From contig PQWQ01000006.1 in the NCBI GenBank assembly GCA_002943765.1, forward strand, positions 3,410,001 through 3,474,000: a stretch of DNA of 64,000 bases, read 5' to 3'. Positions 12,501-27,693 of the stretch are shown here, piece after piece; within the stretch, counting starts at the first letter, position 1; every line of letters begins with the position of its first letter. This DNA comes from Psoroptes ovis. Its lineage: Eukaryota; Arthropoda; Arachnida; Sarcoptiformes; Psoroptidae. A program made the position numbers and the translations under genes. The notes under the pieces are model-generated. The model was not told the DNA's origin, searched no databases, and saw nothing but the letters and a program-made list of their open reading frames with translations.

Positions 12501-15500
12501 TAATGTTACATTGATTGATGATAAATTTGTTATTTTCCAAACAACTAATAGTGTGTGTGTTTCAATGCCATACGATCGGTTGACCATATATTCAAATGGA
12601 TTCAAATGATCGAAGGAAATAATTGAAGAAAAACTATGAACACAAGTTTCATTCATTTTGTTTGTCTGTTTGGACATTTATTTATTTGTTTTACTTTGGG
12701 GCAAAATTCAAAATGGCAAAAAAATCAAAAAAATCGAAAAAAAATGAAAATAATGACCAATGAATTTTTTCTCATACACTGAAATTTTAATCGAATAAAA
12801 CCAAAAATGGTCATCCTTGAAACCTCAAGATATGTGTGTGTGACTATCTAATTTTCTAACAAGAACAACAACAGCAAAAACTGAAAATCGATTTGTTCCA
12901 ACACATAAATACAAATACACAGACAAATATCGATCAAATTAAAAATTTTAATCATAGGAAAAATAGGAGAAAAATGAGAAATTGCTGACGATTGTCACAC
13001 AATTCATTGGAACATTCATTGAATATGATGAATGGATTTTCATTTCATTTCATTTATTTGATTTCAAGAAATGAAAATCTATGAAAATATGCGTAAATGG
13101 AGATGTAAAGATTAAAAAATATATGAATTTATGAAAAAATATTGTCAAACATCAATGAGACTACAACTAAACAACAAAAATGTTGTGATTATCATTTGAA
13201 CACAAACCACACACAAACACAACATGCATCTAAGACTATTTAATGCTGTGAAAAAAAAGAAAATCAGGTCAAAAAAATTATAAAGAAAATCGATTTGATA
13301 ATATCTTTTTTTTTGAAAAAATGACAAATCACACTTCATAATTTCTGCTTTTGCTTTGCTCTTGATTCATATCTATCTATCTATGTTTGAAATTGAATTG
13401 AAATCAAACGAGAAGAAAAAGAAATATAAATTGTCAAATTATTTTTTTTAATCCAAAAATTTATTAAATATCAAATTATTATTAAGATTAAATTAATAAT
13501 AATAATTGTTTCAAAGCTACTGTTTGCTGCCATGTAGAAAATTGAATATTTATTGATCAGGATAAATGAATACAGAGCAAAATGAATGGAAGAAAAATGA
13601 AAAAATAATAATCATTTCCAAAAGATTTTAATCTGAATTTATTTAATTTCATTTCATTTAATTTGATTTGATTTGATAAGTAAAAAAAAGTAAGAAAAAA
13701 AATCAAATTTAATCTTCCAGCTACTGGTCATAATCATCATCATCATCGCCATCATAATGATTATCTTTTGATGATGAAATTGATAATTTCATATTTTATT
13801 TTTCTCCAATTTTTTATATATTTAATTTTCTGCGAAAAAAAGGTGCTTGATCAAATGATTATATTGAATCAATTATTATTATTTTCATTTTTTCAATAAT
13901 TATCATTGATTGATTGATTAATAAATTTTCAAATGATTATTCAGCTTTTCTCGTTGAACATAATTTGATTTTTAAGACTTGTTCATTAGAATTATTCAAA
14001 AGACTTTATCATTATCATCATCATCCTCATTTTGGGCAATAAATTATTTCACCATTCGATTATTATTTATAACATATTGAATCATGGGTCAAACTTGAAC
14101 AGTTTTTTTTCGTTTTTTGATAAATTTTCAATTTCATTCGACACACACTCATATATAAATTTATTTAATATTTTTCATGTTTTTTTCCATTCATCTACTT
14201 CTTTGTTTGTTTGTTCATAAATTGATTTTGAATTTATAATGAATATTAACCAAGAGAATTCTGAAGAAGCAAAAAAAACCGTGATTCGATTCTCCATACT
14301 CCATTCACTTTGTTTCTGTGCTTAAAAATCTTTGTTTGTTGATCGTTGAGAATTGGTTAGTTTTGAATGTACTTCTTGAAAAAATATTGTAAAACTTATA
14401 AATCTTGTTTTTATCCACCACCACTCTACACACATTGGATTGATATGTTAGCACATGAGAATAAGTTAAAAATTTAGAAATTTAGTGCAATGACTAAGTA
14501 ATAAAAAAAACAACAACTACTTCAATAAACAAAAAACAAGGGCCATAAATTTTACCTTTGACCTTTTTTTTCATACATTTATGATGATGAATGCTGAACT
14601 GAACACACTGCACTGCTGCAGTGAATGCTGACAAAAAATGAATAAATAAATAAATTTTGGTTTCAGATTCGTGATTGATAAAATGTTCAATTTCTTGTAT
14701 ATTCGCCTTCTTTCTTTCTTTATTCAGATATTCTTCAAAGTTTGATGATGATAATGTTGATTCGATCAGATCGATTTATTATGTTTTATTTTTTCTCCAA
14801 TCATTATTATTATTGTTTCGTATGAAAAATACATAGGAAAAATAAAATGAAATCCAAGTGTTAGTGTGAATTGGATTGGCCAAAATGAATTTCATTTCTT
14901 GTTAATTTTAGGCTTACTTCGATATGAAAAAAAAATTCAAGTAGTACGTATAAAATGATGATGATGATGATGACCTTTGACACAAATGAAAAAGTCCCTT
15001 GTTTTCTATCCAAACTCCTCTTCTTTTTCTTCTTCTTCTTACATCATTATATGATTCAACAAAACACATCACCACACCTTGAATATTGTAAAATGAAGTT
15101 TGTATGCATATTATGCTTGAATTTGTTTTTGAAAATTTCATTTTGTCCTTACAAATAATTAATACAGTAATAATGAATATTATTGTATAATATATTAAAA
15201 TATTATTGATTGAAATAAATAAAAACAAATAAGTGCTGTTTTCTAGGTAGTTTATTTCAAATATTATTATTCAAATGCTTTAGGCTATCTCATCATATTC
15301 TTTAGAATCAATTTTGGTGTTTCGAGATAATGGATTATTATAATTTGATTGATATTTTCGTTTCTTGATGTTATACTTCGTTATAAATGCAAATTTTCTT
15401 TTCGCTTATCGATTTGAATAATGGAAAGAAAAAAGAATCAATGGATTTTTTCCTATACAAATATTGATTTTGATCATTTTGATTTGTATTCTTCAATTTC

Positions 15501-15572
15501 TATTATTGATGGTCATTGTCCGCAAATAATATTTTCAAATTTTTTTTTCTGTTCTTTTTCAAATAGAATGGA

Positions 15573-15873
15573 GTAGAAGCACGTAAATTCGTTGCGAAGA
15601 ATAAAGAAATAACAAAAAACATCAATTCCCTGCCACTACCATAGAAAAATTTCTTCTGTTTTTCAACTTTGTAAAATTGTGGAAAAAGTTTTATTTTTAA
15701 AAAATCTATCTTTGCCTTTTCTTCATGCTTCTACCTTGTTTTTAAAATTTTTTTTAAAAACTTTTCAAGTGAATTTCCACTGTGCTTCTACTTTTAACAT
15801 TTCTGCATTTGTTTTGGTTGAATAATTTTCACATGATAGTAGCAGTTGATTGCGTAAAAAAAGGTAGAAGCAT
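15573..15873. repeat. Four-copy inverted motif cluster (GTAGAAGCA)
   Basis: The 9-mer GTAGAAGCA occurs in + orientation at 15,573, in - orientation at 15,725-15,733 and 15,783-15,791, and in + orientation at 15,864-15,872. The outer-left copy pairs over 10 bp with the third copy (GTAGAAGCAC/GTGCTTCTAC). The second copy pairs over 13 bp with the last (ATGCTTCTACCTT/AAGGTAGAAGCAT). The function is unknown; degraded transposon termini or a protein-binding cluster are possible. Confidence 0.4.
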
Positions 15874-16852
15874 CATTTGATGAGAAGAGAAAACTAGTTC
15901 TGCAATTTTTAATTCAAGAAAAAAAAATTTGAAATTTTGAATAAACAAACACAAGCAGACACATAACTTGAATCATTTCTGTTTCGGCTTCGTACCGAAT
16001 TACATCGGCCATGTTTGATTATCGTGTTTTTATTTTTCATCTTATATTTTCGAAATGAATCATTGAAATTCATAGAAAAATAACAAAAATTTGTCTGTTT
16101 ACCCTAACTCTCCAATAGGTGCTGCAACCGTCCAAACAAAACCAAAGAAGTGAATAAAAACATCAATGTTTTATTATTAAAAGCCTCCAATCTGAACAAC
16201 AAACAATGATCATTTGTATTTCATCTGATTATAAATTGAATAATTAATTATAAAAATCAATACTCGATTGAATCATCTTCATTGTGAATCGTCTAAAAAA
16301 ATTCATTACCAAAATCAACAATTTTCGATCTAAAATACTTGAATTCTTGCTGAAGATAAAGTGCCATTTGTTGGATTTTATTTAAAGAAATGATAATTAT
16401 TATGACATAATCGAAAAATACAATACTCAAACAACAGCAAGAATCATTATTATTATCATTCATTTGCTTATCATCGTTCACATCATTTGATTTGATGACA
16501 AAATTCAAATTTGTTTTCACAAAATTTCAAATTGATTTATCTCCATTAATGTTTTATGTGTTTTCGTTTCGTAATTTTAATGATTTATCATTGAAAAATT
16601 ATTTTTTCGAAAATCAACAATTTATCATCGAAAAAATAAGAAAAAATTTTATGTTGTTCACAGATATTTTCTTATTTATTTATTTATTTTCTTAAAAAAA
16701 TCAAACATAAACAATTTTGAATTTACAGAAATTTTACTTCAAAAATGAAAGAAATTAAAATAATTTCAATGTTATCTTTATCTTTTGAAAAATAAAATTT
16801 GTGGATGTGTGTGTGTGCGATATATGTTGTGATTTGTATCTTCTCTCTGCAG

Positions 16853-17082
16853 CAGCCAGTGATGTTGTTCAATTTCATTTCCATGTGTTTTTTTTAAAAC
16901 TGTGTGTGTTCTTGATTTTTTATGAAAATAAATTTTGTTTTAAAATTTTAAAATTTTACATTTAAAAACATATAAATATAATTTAAAGAATCCTTGCCAC
17001 GCCAGAAAAATAACGATCGGAAAATCAAGAAAAAACAAACAAACAAACAAATAACGACAACCGACTCAACGTTTGCTTAAAG
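16853..17082 (+). other. Candidate non-coding (5' UTR) exon
   Basis: A pyrimidine-rich tract ending CTTCTCTCTGCAG forms a strong 3' splice site before 16,853. A strong donor, AAAG/GTAAGT, follows at 17,082/17,083. The 230 bp between them have stops in all frames, so if it is an exon it is untranslated. It lies upstream of, and on the same strand as, the coding exon at 50,100-50,805, so it could belong to that gene's leader. Only transcript data could confirm it. Confidence 0.25.
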
Positions 17083-17084
17083 GT

Positions 17085-20000
17085 AAGTCATTCATTCAGT
17101 GAATATTCATATATTTTTATTCATATGTACAGATGTGTGTGTATGTTTCTTGCTTAATCCCTTTCAATATATCTTTATCTTATATATTGAGCAATTTGAA
17201 TTTCTTTTTCTTAAATTTATCGAAGATGACCAAATGAAGAAGTAGAAAGGCAAATGCACCGTAAAATAACATCACAAGCAGCACACATATATGAAGAATT
17301 GAACAGATTTTTATTCATTTATTTATATTTGAATCTAATGTTACTGTTCTTTGATGTTTGTTTGTATTTATTTCTTATAAATTTACCCTCTTCATATCTA
17401 TTTTTTTCGTATTTTTCGTTTAAATGTATTCATTTCCAAGTAATCTTTATGGTTGTGTATTTTATTTTCTTGCTGAAAATGAATGCATTACAAATTAGTT
17501 TTTATAAAAATAAATAATTTAATGAACGGAAATTATATTTCTTTGATGAATGAATGAATGAACGAATGAATGAAAAGTAAAATATTTCTTCAAGAAAAAA
17601 AATTAAAAATCAAAAAGAAAGATTTCAATTTTTGATTATTAAAAAATCAAAAATTTGTCGGCTCTGAATTTTGAGAAAATATTCAATTTAATGTATTTGT
17701 ATATGAATGTATGAAAGATAGAAGAAAGAAAATTTTTCAACAAAATAGGATTGACTTTTTTTTTATTTTTCGCAAAATTCAAAGTGAAATATTGATATGA
17801 AATATAAAATAAAATAGTTGATAAATGTTTTTTTAATCATTGGTTCAATTACATTGAAATTTGCAAAAGAAAAACAAAAATAAATTGAATCAATCCTTAA
17901 ATTTGATTTTTGTCTATGATTTTATTTAATTCACATAAAAATTCAAATAAGTCTTGACAAATAATCAAATTTTTTTCCTTTTTGTTAATTTCTTTTCATC
18001 ATTTATATTCAATTATTATGAAATAGTTTTTGTTGTATAACAGAACTAAACTAAAAATATTATAATTTATGATTTTATATTATTCATATTTTATCATTAT
18101 TATAATGTATGTTGTATTCATTTTGTAAACATTTTATTTTATTTCTATTTCATTTTTTTCTTTGAAATAAAGTCCATTATCAATCAAAATCATAAATATG
18201 ATTTTTGATTGAAAGAAATTTTCAGTAGTCAAATTGTTTACGGTTGTTGCTGTTGCTGTTACAATTCATTGTTTATTATTCAATATTTTATTCAAAAAAA
18301 ATTTCATTATCGAAACACTCATAATTCATTTATATTTTTCCAAATTTTTTTGTGTTCATTTTTTTCTGTTATTTCAATCATAAATAAGAAAATATTCAAT
18401 CATTCGTATATTTTCACAGCAAATGAATGGAATGATTTTGTTTCTTATATAACATTTATCAAAATCAAAAATCCAAATGTTTTATTTATTTATCGTTGTG
18501 TGTGTGAATGTGTTGTTGTTGTCTTGAAACATAACAACACAAATCCATCATTTTCATATTATGACATATTCAAGGTTTCCATTCAATCATTATTTATTTG
18601 TGCTTTTTGTATTGTCTTATTTCGATTTGTTCTTATTATTCAAAGAATATATCATTATTTTCCATTATAATTTTCTTATTAATGCAAGATGATGATGATT
18701 TTTCAATATTTCAATGTATTTCTGGTTCAATCGAGAGAAAAAATTTCGGCTGCAAAAGAATTGTTCAAATGATGATCACAAGTTCAATGTCTTTTAAAGA
18801 AGAAAATTATGAAAATTTAAGTTGAAATTTACAAATGTAAGAAAATGAAAAGAAAAAAGAATTGAATTGCATTGTCTTGTATTGTCTATCTGTGTGTGTG
18901 ATAATTGAATTGAATTGAATTGGTTTCCTCTCTTTATGAATATTCTTATTCAAAAAAAAAATGTAGAAAAAGAAAATTCATTCAAATTTGAATTTAAATT
19001 CACAAAAGTTTGAAATACCCCTTTATTATTATTGTTCTTTCGGTGGTTATTTGTGTGAATACAATTGAAAACATCCAATGATAATTGATTGTAATTTAGT
19101 TCGGAAATAAAAGATGCAAAATATTCAAAAATTTCAATTTACATTTGTATATTTGTGCAATCAAATTGCAACAAAAAAAATGTAATCATCATTATAAACT
19201 AATCAAATCTTTGAATGAATCTATGCGAATGTTAAAAATTATCATTCGACAATTGAAAATGAAAAAAAATTGTGTAAATAAGTGAATAAATAAATAACCA
19301 AATGACAACAATAACTATGGTAACGACGACAACATCGGGAGCATCGAATAAATGCTCGTAAATTGAATATTTTTTCTGTTGTTCGATTGCCCCCACACAC
19401 TCATAATTCAATGTCTGTTTATTCGTGTTTATTTATTTGTTCTCGAAATGTTTTGATATATTATTTTCAACTTGAAACACAACTGTACATTGAAGCATTG
19501 AATGAATATGTTTCCCAGAAAAAAAATGAATCAAATATTTTGTAACAAGAATTGTGTTCTGAACAATTCTTATGAAATTTTGAATAATGATGATAACATT
19601 GTTGGAAAAATAAAGTTCAAGTTATTCTGTTTTATTTTTTTGATTCATTATTTTTATTTATTTTTCTGCCATTCGTACGTTCGTTGAAAATTGAAATTTG
19701 AATTGGAAAATTCAATTGAAATTTTTCATATTATCATGTATAGAATCATGTTGTGAAAATTTAAGTTAAAAAATTGGTTACGTTCTTTATGAATTTCACG
19801 ATTAAAATTCCATAGAAAAAGTTCTAGAAAAAACGGTTGTAAAAAGCACATGTCAAAAAGTTCGATTAACAACCGTCCACAAAAAAATTAAAGAATTAAG
19901 TTAAAAATTGATTGTAATAGTTTGAATAGTTTTAATTAATGTAGAACAACAAATGATTGTAAGCTTTTCCATTTTTTGTAATAATGCTTGAATAATTTGT

Positions 20001-23000
20001 AATCCTTTTTATAAATTTAGCAATAATAAAATTGATAGTTATTGATGGTTTTGAATTGATTAATTGATTTAAAATTGATGTTTTGGATTGATTCGGAACC
20101 TTTAATGAAAAACCAGTCGTTTTCATTACAGAATCATCATCATCATCAAATGATATGAAACGTGATATTACTATTTATTATTATCATATTGAATTTTTGA
20201 ATTCCATGATGTTCGTTCACAATGTTTAATTCCATTCATTTGTTCATTCATTCATTCATTTGTTTTGAATTCATTTTGTGTGAATACACCAAAATGAATA
20301 CAATTTAAATTTACAATTTAACAACTTGTATTTGTACAAATAATATTCAATACTCTATTGAATATTCGTTTTTTCATCTATTATTTTGTTTCATTGTTCT
20401 TCAGTGATGTTTGCTGTTGTCGATTTCGATGTAGTTGGTGTTATTGTTAGCTGTTTTTTTATTCTTGTTTGTTTGTTTATTTATTTATTTGTTCAGACAA
20501 GTAGATATATTTCTGAATTTCGGTAATGTTTGAACAGAAAAAATAATAATAATCAGAAATAATAAAAAATCTATTAAATATATTATTATTACGATCAAAT
20601 GTTCAATGTAATTTGCTTCTTTTTTTTCATCAAACTTTTGAACCAATTTCTGTTTTTTTGTTTTCATCAATTTCTTGAGTGAAAATATATCTCGATATTT
20701 GCTCAGAAATGTAATGAAATTTATATATGTTTGATAATCATAATGAGAAAATTCAAGCATCCGTTTTTTGAAGTAACAAAACGAATAAAGAAAATTCTTT
20801 CAATTGAACTTTCAATTTCTTATTAATAACAATAATAATACTGATGAAGAATTGAATCGAATTGATCTGAATCGAAATCAAATGAATGAATGCATGATTC
20901 AAAATGATTGAATAGCAAATTCAAAATGAAATAAATGAATATTATAACTTACAATATTGAAATGAAATGAAATCAATGAAATGAATAAGGTTCACGAAAT
21001 ATATTGATATTATTATTTTTCAATCATTCTTCATTCATTTTTTCAATTAAATCAAGTGAAAATCAAGTGCTATTATACGAAATATATAATCAATTTCTAA
21101 TATTTGCTAATGTTATTCAATTTTGAATTTCTTTCATTGAATTTTCGAATGAATGTTCATCATTCATATGAGAATCTCGTTGTTTCTAAATTTTAATTAT
21201 ATTCAATTGTTTTAATATATCAGTATATGTGTGTAAAGATTCTAGAGAAAAAACTGGAAAAAATGATAAGGTTTGTCAGATAAGGCCCTGAAAATGATGA
21301 ATAATACGAATTTTTCAAAAGAAATTCATAAGATGTTTTACCGAAATTTTTTTCCTATTTACCCCATTCAAAATTGAATAGATTAGATTCAATTTGGTAT
21401 TCATTTCAATGTGTTTGAACAAAGCAAAATATTCATAAAATCTCGAGTAATTTTCGCAATCTTTTGTTGATAAAATTCTCATCATAATAATATTAACAAT
21501 AATAATGCTCATAACCCTTTAACATATTGTTGTTTCCATTGTGTTATCATAATTTCGTTGTACTTTGAGGTTATTCATTTTTCATATTTTCTATTCAATT
21601 TCAATAATGATCACATCAATGTGACAGATATCTTATCACGTTTATTTTTTCTTTCTATGCGATATTCAAATGAAAAAAAAATAAAAAAACCCACCCAAAA
21701 TGTATTATTTGTTCTTGTTTATTATTATTATAAATTGATGATGAAAGAAATTGAAAAAAAAATAAAAATCATTATCAATAATAAATGTATGGGGGCAGAT
21801 ACTGATGATAGTTATGAACAATTCTATTACTTCATTAACAAAAAAAAAAATGAATTTTATCATTCAAATTTTTGTTGTTTTTCCATTTTGTCGCAGCTTC
21901 AAATGAATTTTGTTTTTGATTTTCAAAAAATTTTCCATAAATGATATATGATTATGATGTTTTCATTTTTTTCAATCATATTTTTTTAATTGAAACCACT
22001 TTAAAGTTATAATTTTCAAGTTTCGTTTCCAAGATATTTCTAATTAAGATTGAAATTTTTGAATATTCAATATGCAAAAATAGAAAGACATCGAAAAAAA
22101 GGTCAAAGTACATTTGAATCAAATCATTTTTAATTAAATTTTCATGATGATTATTCTCATTTTGACTTGATTTGAATCAAATTTCATTTCAAATCATCTA
22201 ATTTCATATTTCTTCTGTGTCGACCTGAATTTCATATAAAAAATAATCATTATTAATTTAGAGGGGAGCAAAAAATTTGTCCACTAGTTGCATCGTAAAT
22301 AATTTTCGAAATCATAACTGTGTTTATATGTGTAAAAAAATATGATTCGTAACAAATCGTATCGATTCGTTACGTTCTAATTTTATTTATTCGTGTGTAA
22401 TTTTCACACCAAAATTCATTTATTTGTAAATATTGTAATCAAAATGGAAACTTGTGATATTGATGAATATTTAATTTTCAATAGATTTGTATTCCAAATG
22501 ATTTAATATTCCAATTGTCTTTTTGCAGTTGCTCATCATCTGAATTTTCATTGATTTCTGAAAAAAATGAAATTTTCCGGTTGAATTTTTGAAAAATAAA
22601 ATTTTCCTTTAATTTTTCTTAAAATTTCTCAAATAATCCAACAAAATGAATGACAAATATATGGAAATATGAATGCAAATTTTCATTTTCAGTTGATTTT
22701 TCACGCATTCACATTATATTATTCGCTTCGAATCAGTTTGCCGGATGCAAATGTTCACATTTGTTTATTTATTTATTCATCAATTTGCATCAGTCGGATT
22801 CAACTGATGGTGGGGATGATGCACATTGAATATATGATTATAATGATGATGTGTTTACACATTCCATACACATTTCTTATATTTTCAAGATGAAAATTTT
22901 TTGCTCTGAAAAAATTCAATTTCAAGAAAATATAACGAATTGGAACAATGACAAATGTATTGAAATTTTTCGTTCTTTCAATTTGAAACGCGGAAAATTT

Positions 23001-26000
23001 TCTTCTTTATTTTGAATTTGAAAATCTCAGAATGAAATAAAATGCATGTCTACGAATGGTTTTCGATGGAACCATTGGACCGTTTTTCTTATTTCATTTT
23101 ATTTCTTTTTAAATTCATTCGCCAATGAATGATGAATGGAAAACCATAAAGATTTCTATTTTTCAATTCATTTATTTATTTTCTTTTAAAATTTTCTTTT
23201 CAAAAAAATTATAATCATAACAATAATAATACAATAATCGATTGATATTTTAGCTGCTTCTGCTGTTGTTATTGTTGTTGTTTTACCTGTAAATTTTATT
23301 TTGATATTCACAATTTTTGTGAAATGAATAAAAAAATTTGAATGCAAATTTTCAATACATTCATATTGATTTGATTTGAATTATTTTACAGCCACCAAAC
23401 CAGACCCTGTGTACTTGGGTTCTTCCAATTTTATCTTTTTTTCTTTTTTTATTTTGATTATTATCGCTCACATTCCCAAACACACGCTCGCTCTCTCACA
23501 CACACACGGTCGCTATTATCGCCAATTTTCAATTTTTTTTTCATGGGTAAGGTCTTTGATATTATAATGAATACCTTTCGTTATTTCCAAAAGACCCTGG
23601 TTCGTTTTTTGAGTTTTTTTTTCAATTTTTTTTTGATTGGTCATTGATTTTGACTTTATTTTTTCAGGTTTGTGCTAAACTCAGTAATTTTTTTCTGTAT
23701 TCATTCATTTCTAAATGAAAAATGTATAATTTTGCCCAATCGAAATGGCAACGTCAGATGACAGGGCATTCATTTTGTGTGTGTATGTGTTTGTATGTTC
23801 TCGTTATTTATCGTATCAGAAGAATAAAAAATAAATTGACCTTTTGTTGTGTTGTGTGAGTAGTGTCTCAGATGGTTTTCAGTTCCCTTCTTCTTTCATT
23901 TGAATTTTTTCAAGCAACAATTTGATTTAAATTTAAAAGAAATAAAAATGAAATATATCTAAGACCTATTCAATTTAACGATGAATTTTGCTATGAAAAA
24001 ATTCTCAGAAAACCATTCAATCATTTTTTTTCTTTTCATTCCAATTTAAATGAAACTTAGTTCTCGTTAGCAGAAACAATGTTTCTAAAAGCATTTTTTG
24101 GTTGGTAGGAATTTCTATTCTCATTCAAGAAATAGACAAAAATCGTAGGTCCACATGCTCTTAAATGGTTTTTTTTTTGTTCGCCATTTATCAGTATTTT
24201 TCACCCTTTTAGCGATGAATTGAAGCAAAACCATGATTAAACAATTTCCCAAATTTTTGTAAAATTTGAATTTTTCACATGTTTTGTTGGTCCAATCGTT
24301 GTTTGTTGCCACATAAGTGAATGAAATGTTTGATTCACATTGAATCATTCTCTATTGATTGAAAATTGATTGATAATCGATCAATTTTATGAGAAAAAAT
24401 CGATGAGAAATTGTTAAAACAATAGAGTAATTTGGTTATCTGGAAAAATGTAATTATTTTCAACAAAAAAAAAATGTTCCGTATTTATTGTGAAAAATTT
24501 TTTTAGGCCCTCAGCCGAAATCTCTTAAACAATTTCATCTACCATTTGTCATATTCATTGTTTTACATGATGACAAATTGTCTTTTATTATGATTACATA
24601 CAACATATCATGATAACAGCATCATTATGGTGTTTGAAATTTTCATTTCATTTCCATATTTTTTCATATGGGCGCCATTTGATTGTTTGTGTGTGTGTGT
24701 AGTTCTTTATTTTTTATTTCATTTCTTTGTTCCTCATATTTCGATGCACGCAATATTATTACTTTCAAGTAATGACTATGATAATAATATGATAGTGAAT
24801 GATGATCACATCATCGTATTACGATTCATTTCCATCATTTCGATTTTGTCGTTTCAATTTCATATATATTTTATTTTTATTTTTTTCGTTAATTTCGTTT
24901 CTTTATATTCTTCTTTATTTTATTCCATTCTCCAATGGATAATGATCCAAAATGATTCAAACAAATATTAGTATAAAATGCCCTCTATTACTGCATACAC
25001 ACAATGACGTCTTTTATTTCGGATGTAATTTCATTTTATCACTATTATTATCATTATTGTCGTATTTATATAATGGTAAATGCTTGTGCAAAGATCTTTT
25101 GTCTTCTTTTTTTCTTCTTTCATTGAAATTCTCTCATCTTCATTGGAAATGAAATATAAAATTCAATGATGATTCAATTTAAAAGAGTTTTTTGTTTGTT
25201 AATATCATTTGGTGGTTGACTCGATTGATTATCATCATTATTATTACAATAATGATTTCCTATTTTTTTTCCTGCTCAAAAATCAAACATCAATAGACCA
25301 AATAAATAAATTAGAAGAAATTTGAATTTCTGCACCTTCAAATTCGAAAATGTGAATCACTCGATAATTTGATAGAAAATAGTTTTGAATCGTTTCTTTT
25401 TTCATTGTTTAAGGTGAATCAATCATGATGAATAATTATCATCATTTGGTTCCGGTCTTTTCGTGTGCAATCATTGACTTTTAATTTATTTATTTTTCGA
25501 TGCGAAATTTTATTCGTTTATCAATTAATTGACAACGAATCGATAAGAAATTTTTTAGGAAGATTTCGAAATTAAGAAAAATCGATGACAATCTTTTATC
25601 AAACATTATCATTATTGTCATTATTATTGAATAATCTTGAGGCTTATATTTAATTTTCTTTGAAATTCGTATCTTTCTTTTTTTGTATGCGCATCGAAAT
25701 TATTGATGATAATGATTGAATTAGCGAAAAAATCGAAAAATTGTCTTTGAATTCAGCTCTTTTTCATGTCTGCACACACAAATATATCCAGGTACAATTT
25801 GCTGATAACAATTTTCATTGGTAAAATTTAATCATCGAATGCTTTTGAAATTCATTTTCCAAATACTTTTCATGTATGTGTGTACCAATCATAATTCTTT
25901 GATGATCATTCGATAATGATAATTATTATTATAATTATTTTCATCATCATCATCATTTTCGTATGTTTTGATCGGCTTTTTTTTGCTCGAAATATTTTTT

Positions 26001-27693
26001 TCTTGAATTTCTCCGAACAACATTTAAATTTTATTATGATCATAATGATGATGATTTCAAATTTGATGACTTTGATTTTAGCTTTGAATTCTTTTTTTAT
26101 GGCATCAAAATTAGAAAGAAGAAAAATTAATTGTTTTTTATGTTTCTTCGATACAAATAATACATCTTATCATATATAAAAATAGAAAATATATTACAAT
26201 CATTATTAAGATGAATGGTTAAATCATCTTAAATGATGACAATGATGGTCACAAATAAGAGCAAAACAGCACCGATGATGATAATCATAACAATAATAAT
26301 GAAATCTGATTATTTATCATTTAAATTTGAATTTGATTTGTTTTTTTTTCCATTTTATTTTAATATTTCGCATTCATTTTTGTTTTTTCCATTATATTTT
26401 AATTCTTTTTCTATATTTTATGCATGTATTATTTGTTATTTATAATGATAATGATAATAACAATAATATATTTTGATGATGATGGTGATGAATCCAGATT
26501 TTTTTTTTGTTTTGTTTTTCATACATAAATTTTGTTTTGTATTGTTTTTTCGTTTGAATTTGGTCATTTTCATATAATAATAATAATCGTAATCATAATA
26601 ATCATCACGTTTTCTGTGTTCCAGAAAAAATGTTTTATTTTTCATTTTTGTTTTTCTCCGTTGTTTGTTTATTTGATGATAATTTTTTTCTGCTGTTTAT
26701 TTGAATTGAGTAAAGGCAAAAAAAAGGCAAATAAACACCAACACCATCCAGCAACATAGCCATCATCATCGATGGACATATTATATAAATGTGGCAGACA
26801 AGACTTGAATGTTTAATTTAGTTTCATTTTGCTTGGTGTTTTTCCCTAACGTTTTCGGTTTTTCAATGTTGTCATGTTGTTGGTGTTTGGTTTATTGGTT
26901 TTTTTGCTTTGCTTGCTCATTTGTTCATTCGATTGGTTTGGCTGGTTGGTGGATATCCAAGCTCGAAGCAATTCGTTTGTGTTCAGCAAAAATAAAAAGC
27001 AATATTTTTGCAGATAAATAAACAACAGTTCACTTTGCAAAAATGAATGAATGGACACAAAAACAATTATCAATTTTGAATTATGATAATTTTTTTTTTC
27101 GAAAATTAATACTTGAATAATGTCCAGCCACCATTCAGAAAAATATGAATGAATAAATATGAAAAATGATTTGATTTTGATTTGATTTTTTTTTCATTTT
27201 CATCTCATCCAAAAACAAGATTTTAAAAATCAAAATTCATTCATTCATTCAGGTGTATCTAAAGCATCCATTTAGTTGTATCTTTTCCGAGCTGTATATA
27301 TTTTCACATTCCATTTATTCAATTTGATTTCACTTGAATTATGAAAAAAGATGATTTTTATTCATCTCCAAATATTTTCATAAACCTTTGAGTGTGTGTG
27401 TGTGTGTGTGCAATGTTTAGCTTCTCTGTATAGTTTGTGTACACATATTGATTAGCATTATGGCCATCATCATCATCGTAATGGCATTAGCTTCTCATAC
27501 GCATCATCACGAAACGAGCCCAAAAGTCAATTTGTATTTATATTTATTTTTACTTTTTTTTTGATTGAATTTTTCATTTTTCTGCTATGAGAAACGTTTT
27601 ATGAAATATATATTTAAATATATAAGTCAATCAATTAATATGATGATAAAAGTTGAGCATATGAATTATCATTTAGTATATCGAAAAAATGGC
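17085..27693. other. AT-rich non-coding region upstream of the retroelement
   Basis: I see no supportable gene. The stretch contains an AATG tetranucleotide tract (about 17,545-17,578), TTTATTTATT-type tracts, ATG/CAT tracts and a perfect (GT)n tract at 27,392-27,410. The 153-codon frame at 18,209-18,670 and the 128-codon frame at 21,558-21,944 are dominated by Phe, Ile, Tyr, Lys and Asn and show no domain. The right end, 27,694-27,730, is the left copy of the direct repeat flanking the LTR element. Confidence 0.55.
27392..27410. repeat. (GT)n microsatellite
   Basis: An uninterrupted GT run of about nine units lies about 300 bp outside the LTR element. Confidence 0.9.

Larger units (their letters stand above)
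5230..16852. other. AT-rich non-coding region
   Basis: No gene is well supported. The region holds ATG/CAT and TTA/TAA microsatellites (for example 8,608-8,660, 11,995-12,012 and 13,733-13,755), many ATTT and AATG tetranucleotide tracts, and GT tracts near 10,400 and 12,550. Weak items listed separately are a possible secreted-peptide ORF at 6,433-6,597 and a cluster of inverted copies of one 9-mer at 15,573-15,873. Frames of 100-135 codons at 7,458-7,865, 10,849-11,160 and 14,914-15,228 have the Ile, Phe, Lys, Asn or Tyr excess of chance translation. Confidence 0.55.

Noticed and set aside
14605..14630. Odd palindrome CACTGC-T-GCAGTG, and a similar one near 35,543
   Set aside because: They look like Tc1-type CAGTG ends head to head, but no element body, partner terminus or TA duplication is present.
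18209..18670. 153-codon plus-strand ORF
   Set aside because: It contains a Cys run from a TGC/TGT repeat and is otherwise Phe/Ile/Tyr-rich. The length is reachable by chance over long T-rich sequence.
21558..21944. 128-codon plus-strand ORF
   Set aside because: Lys, Phe, Tyr and Asn-rich without any recognisable motif; probably chance.
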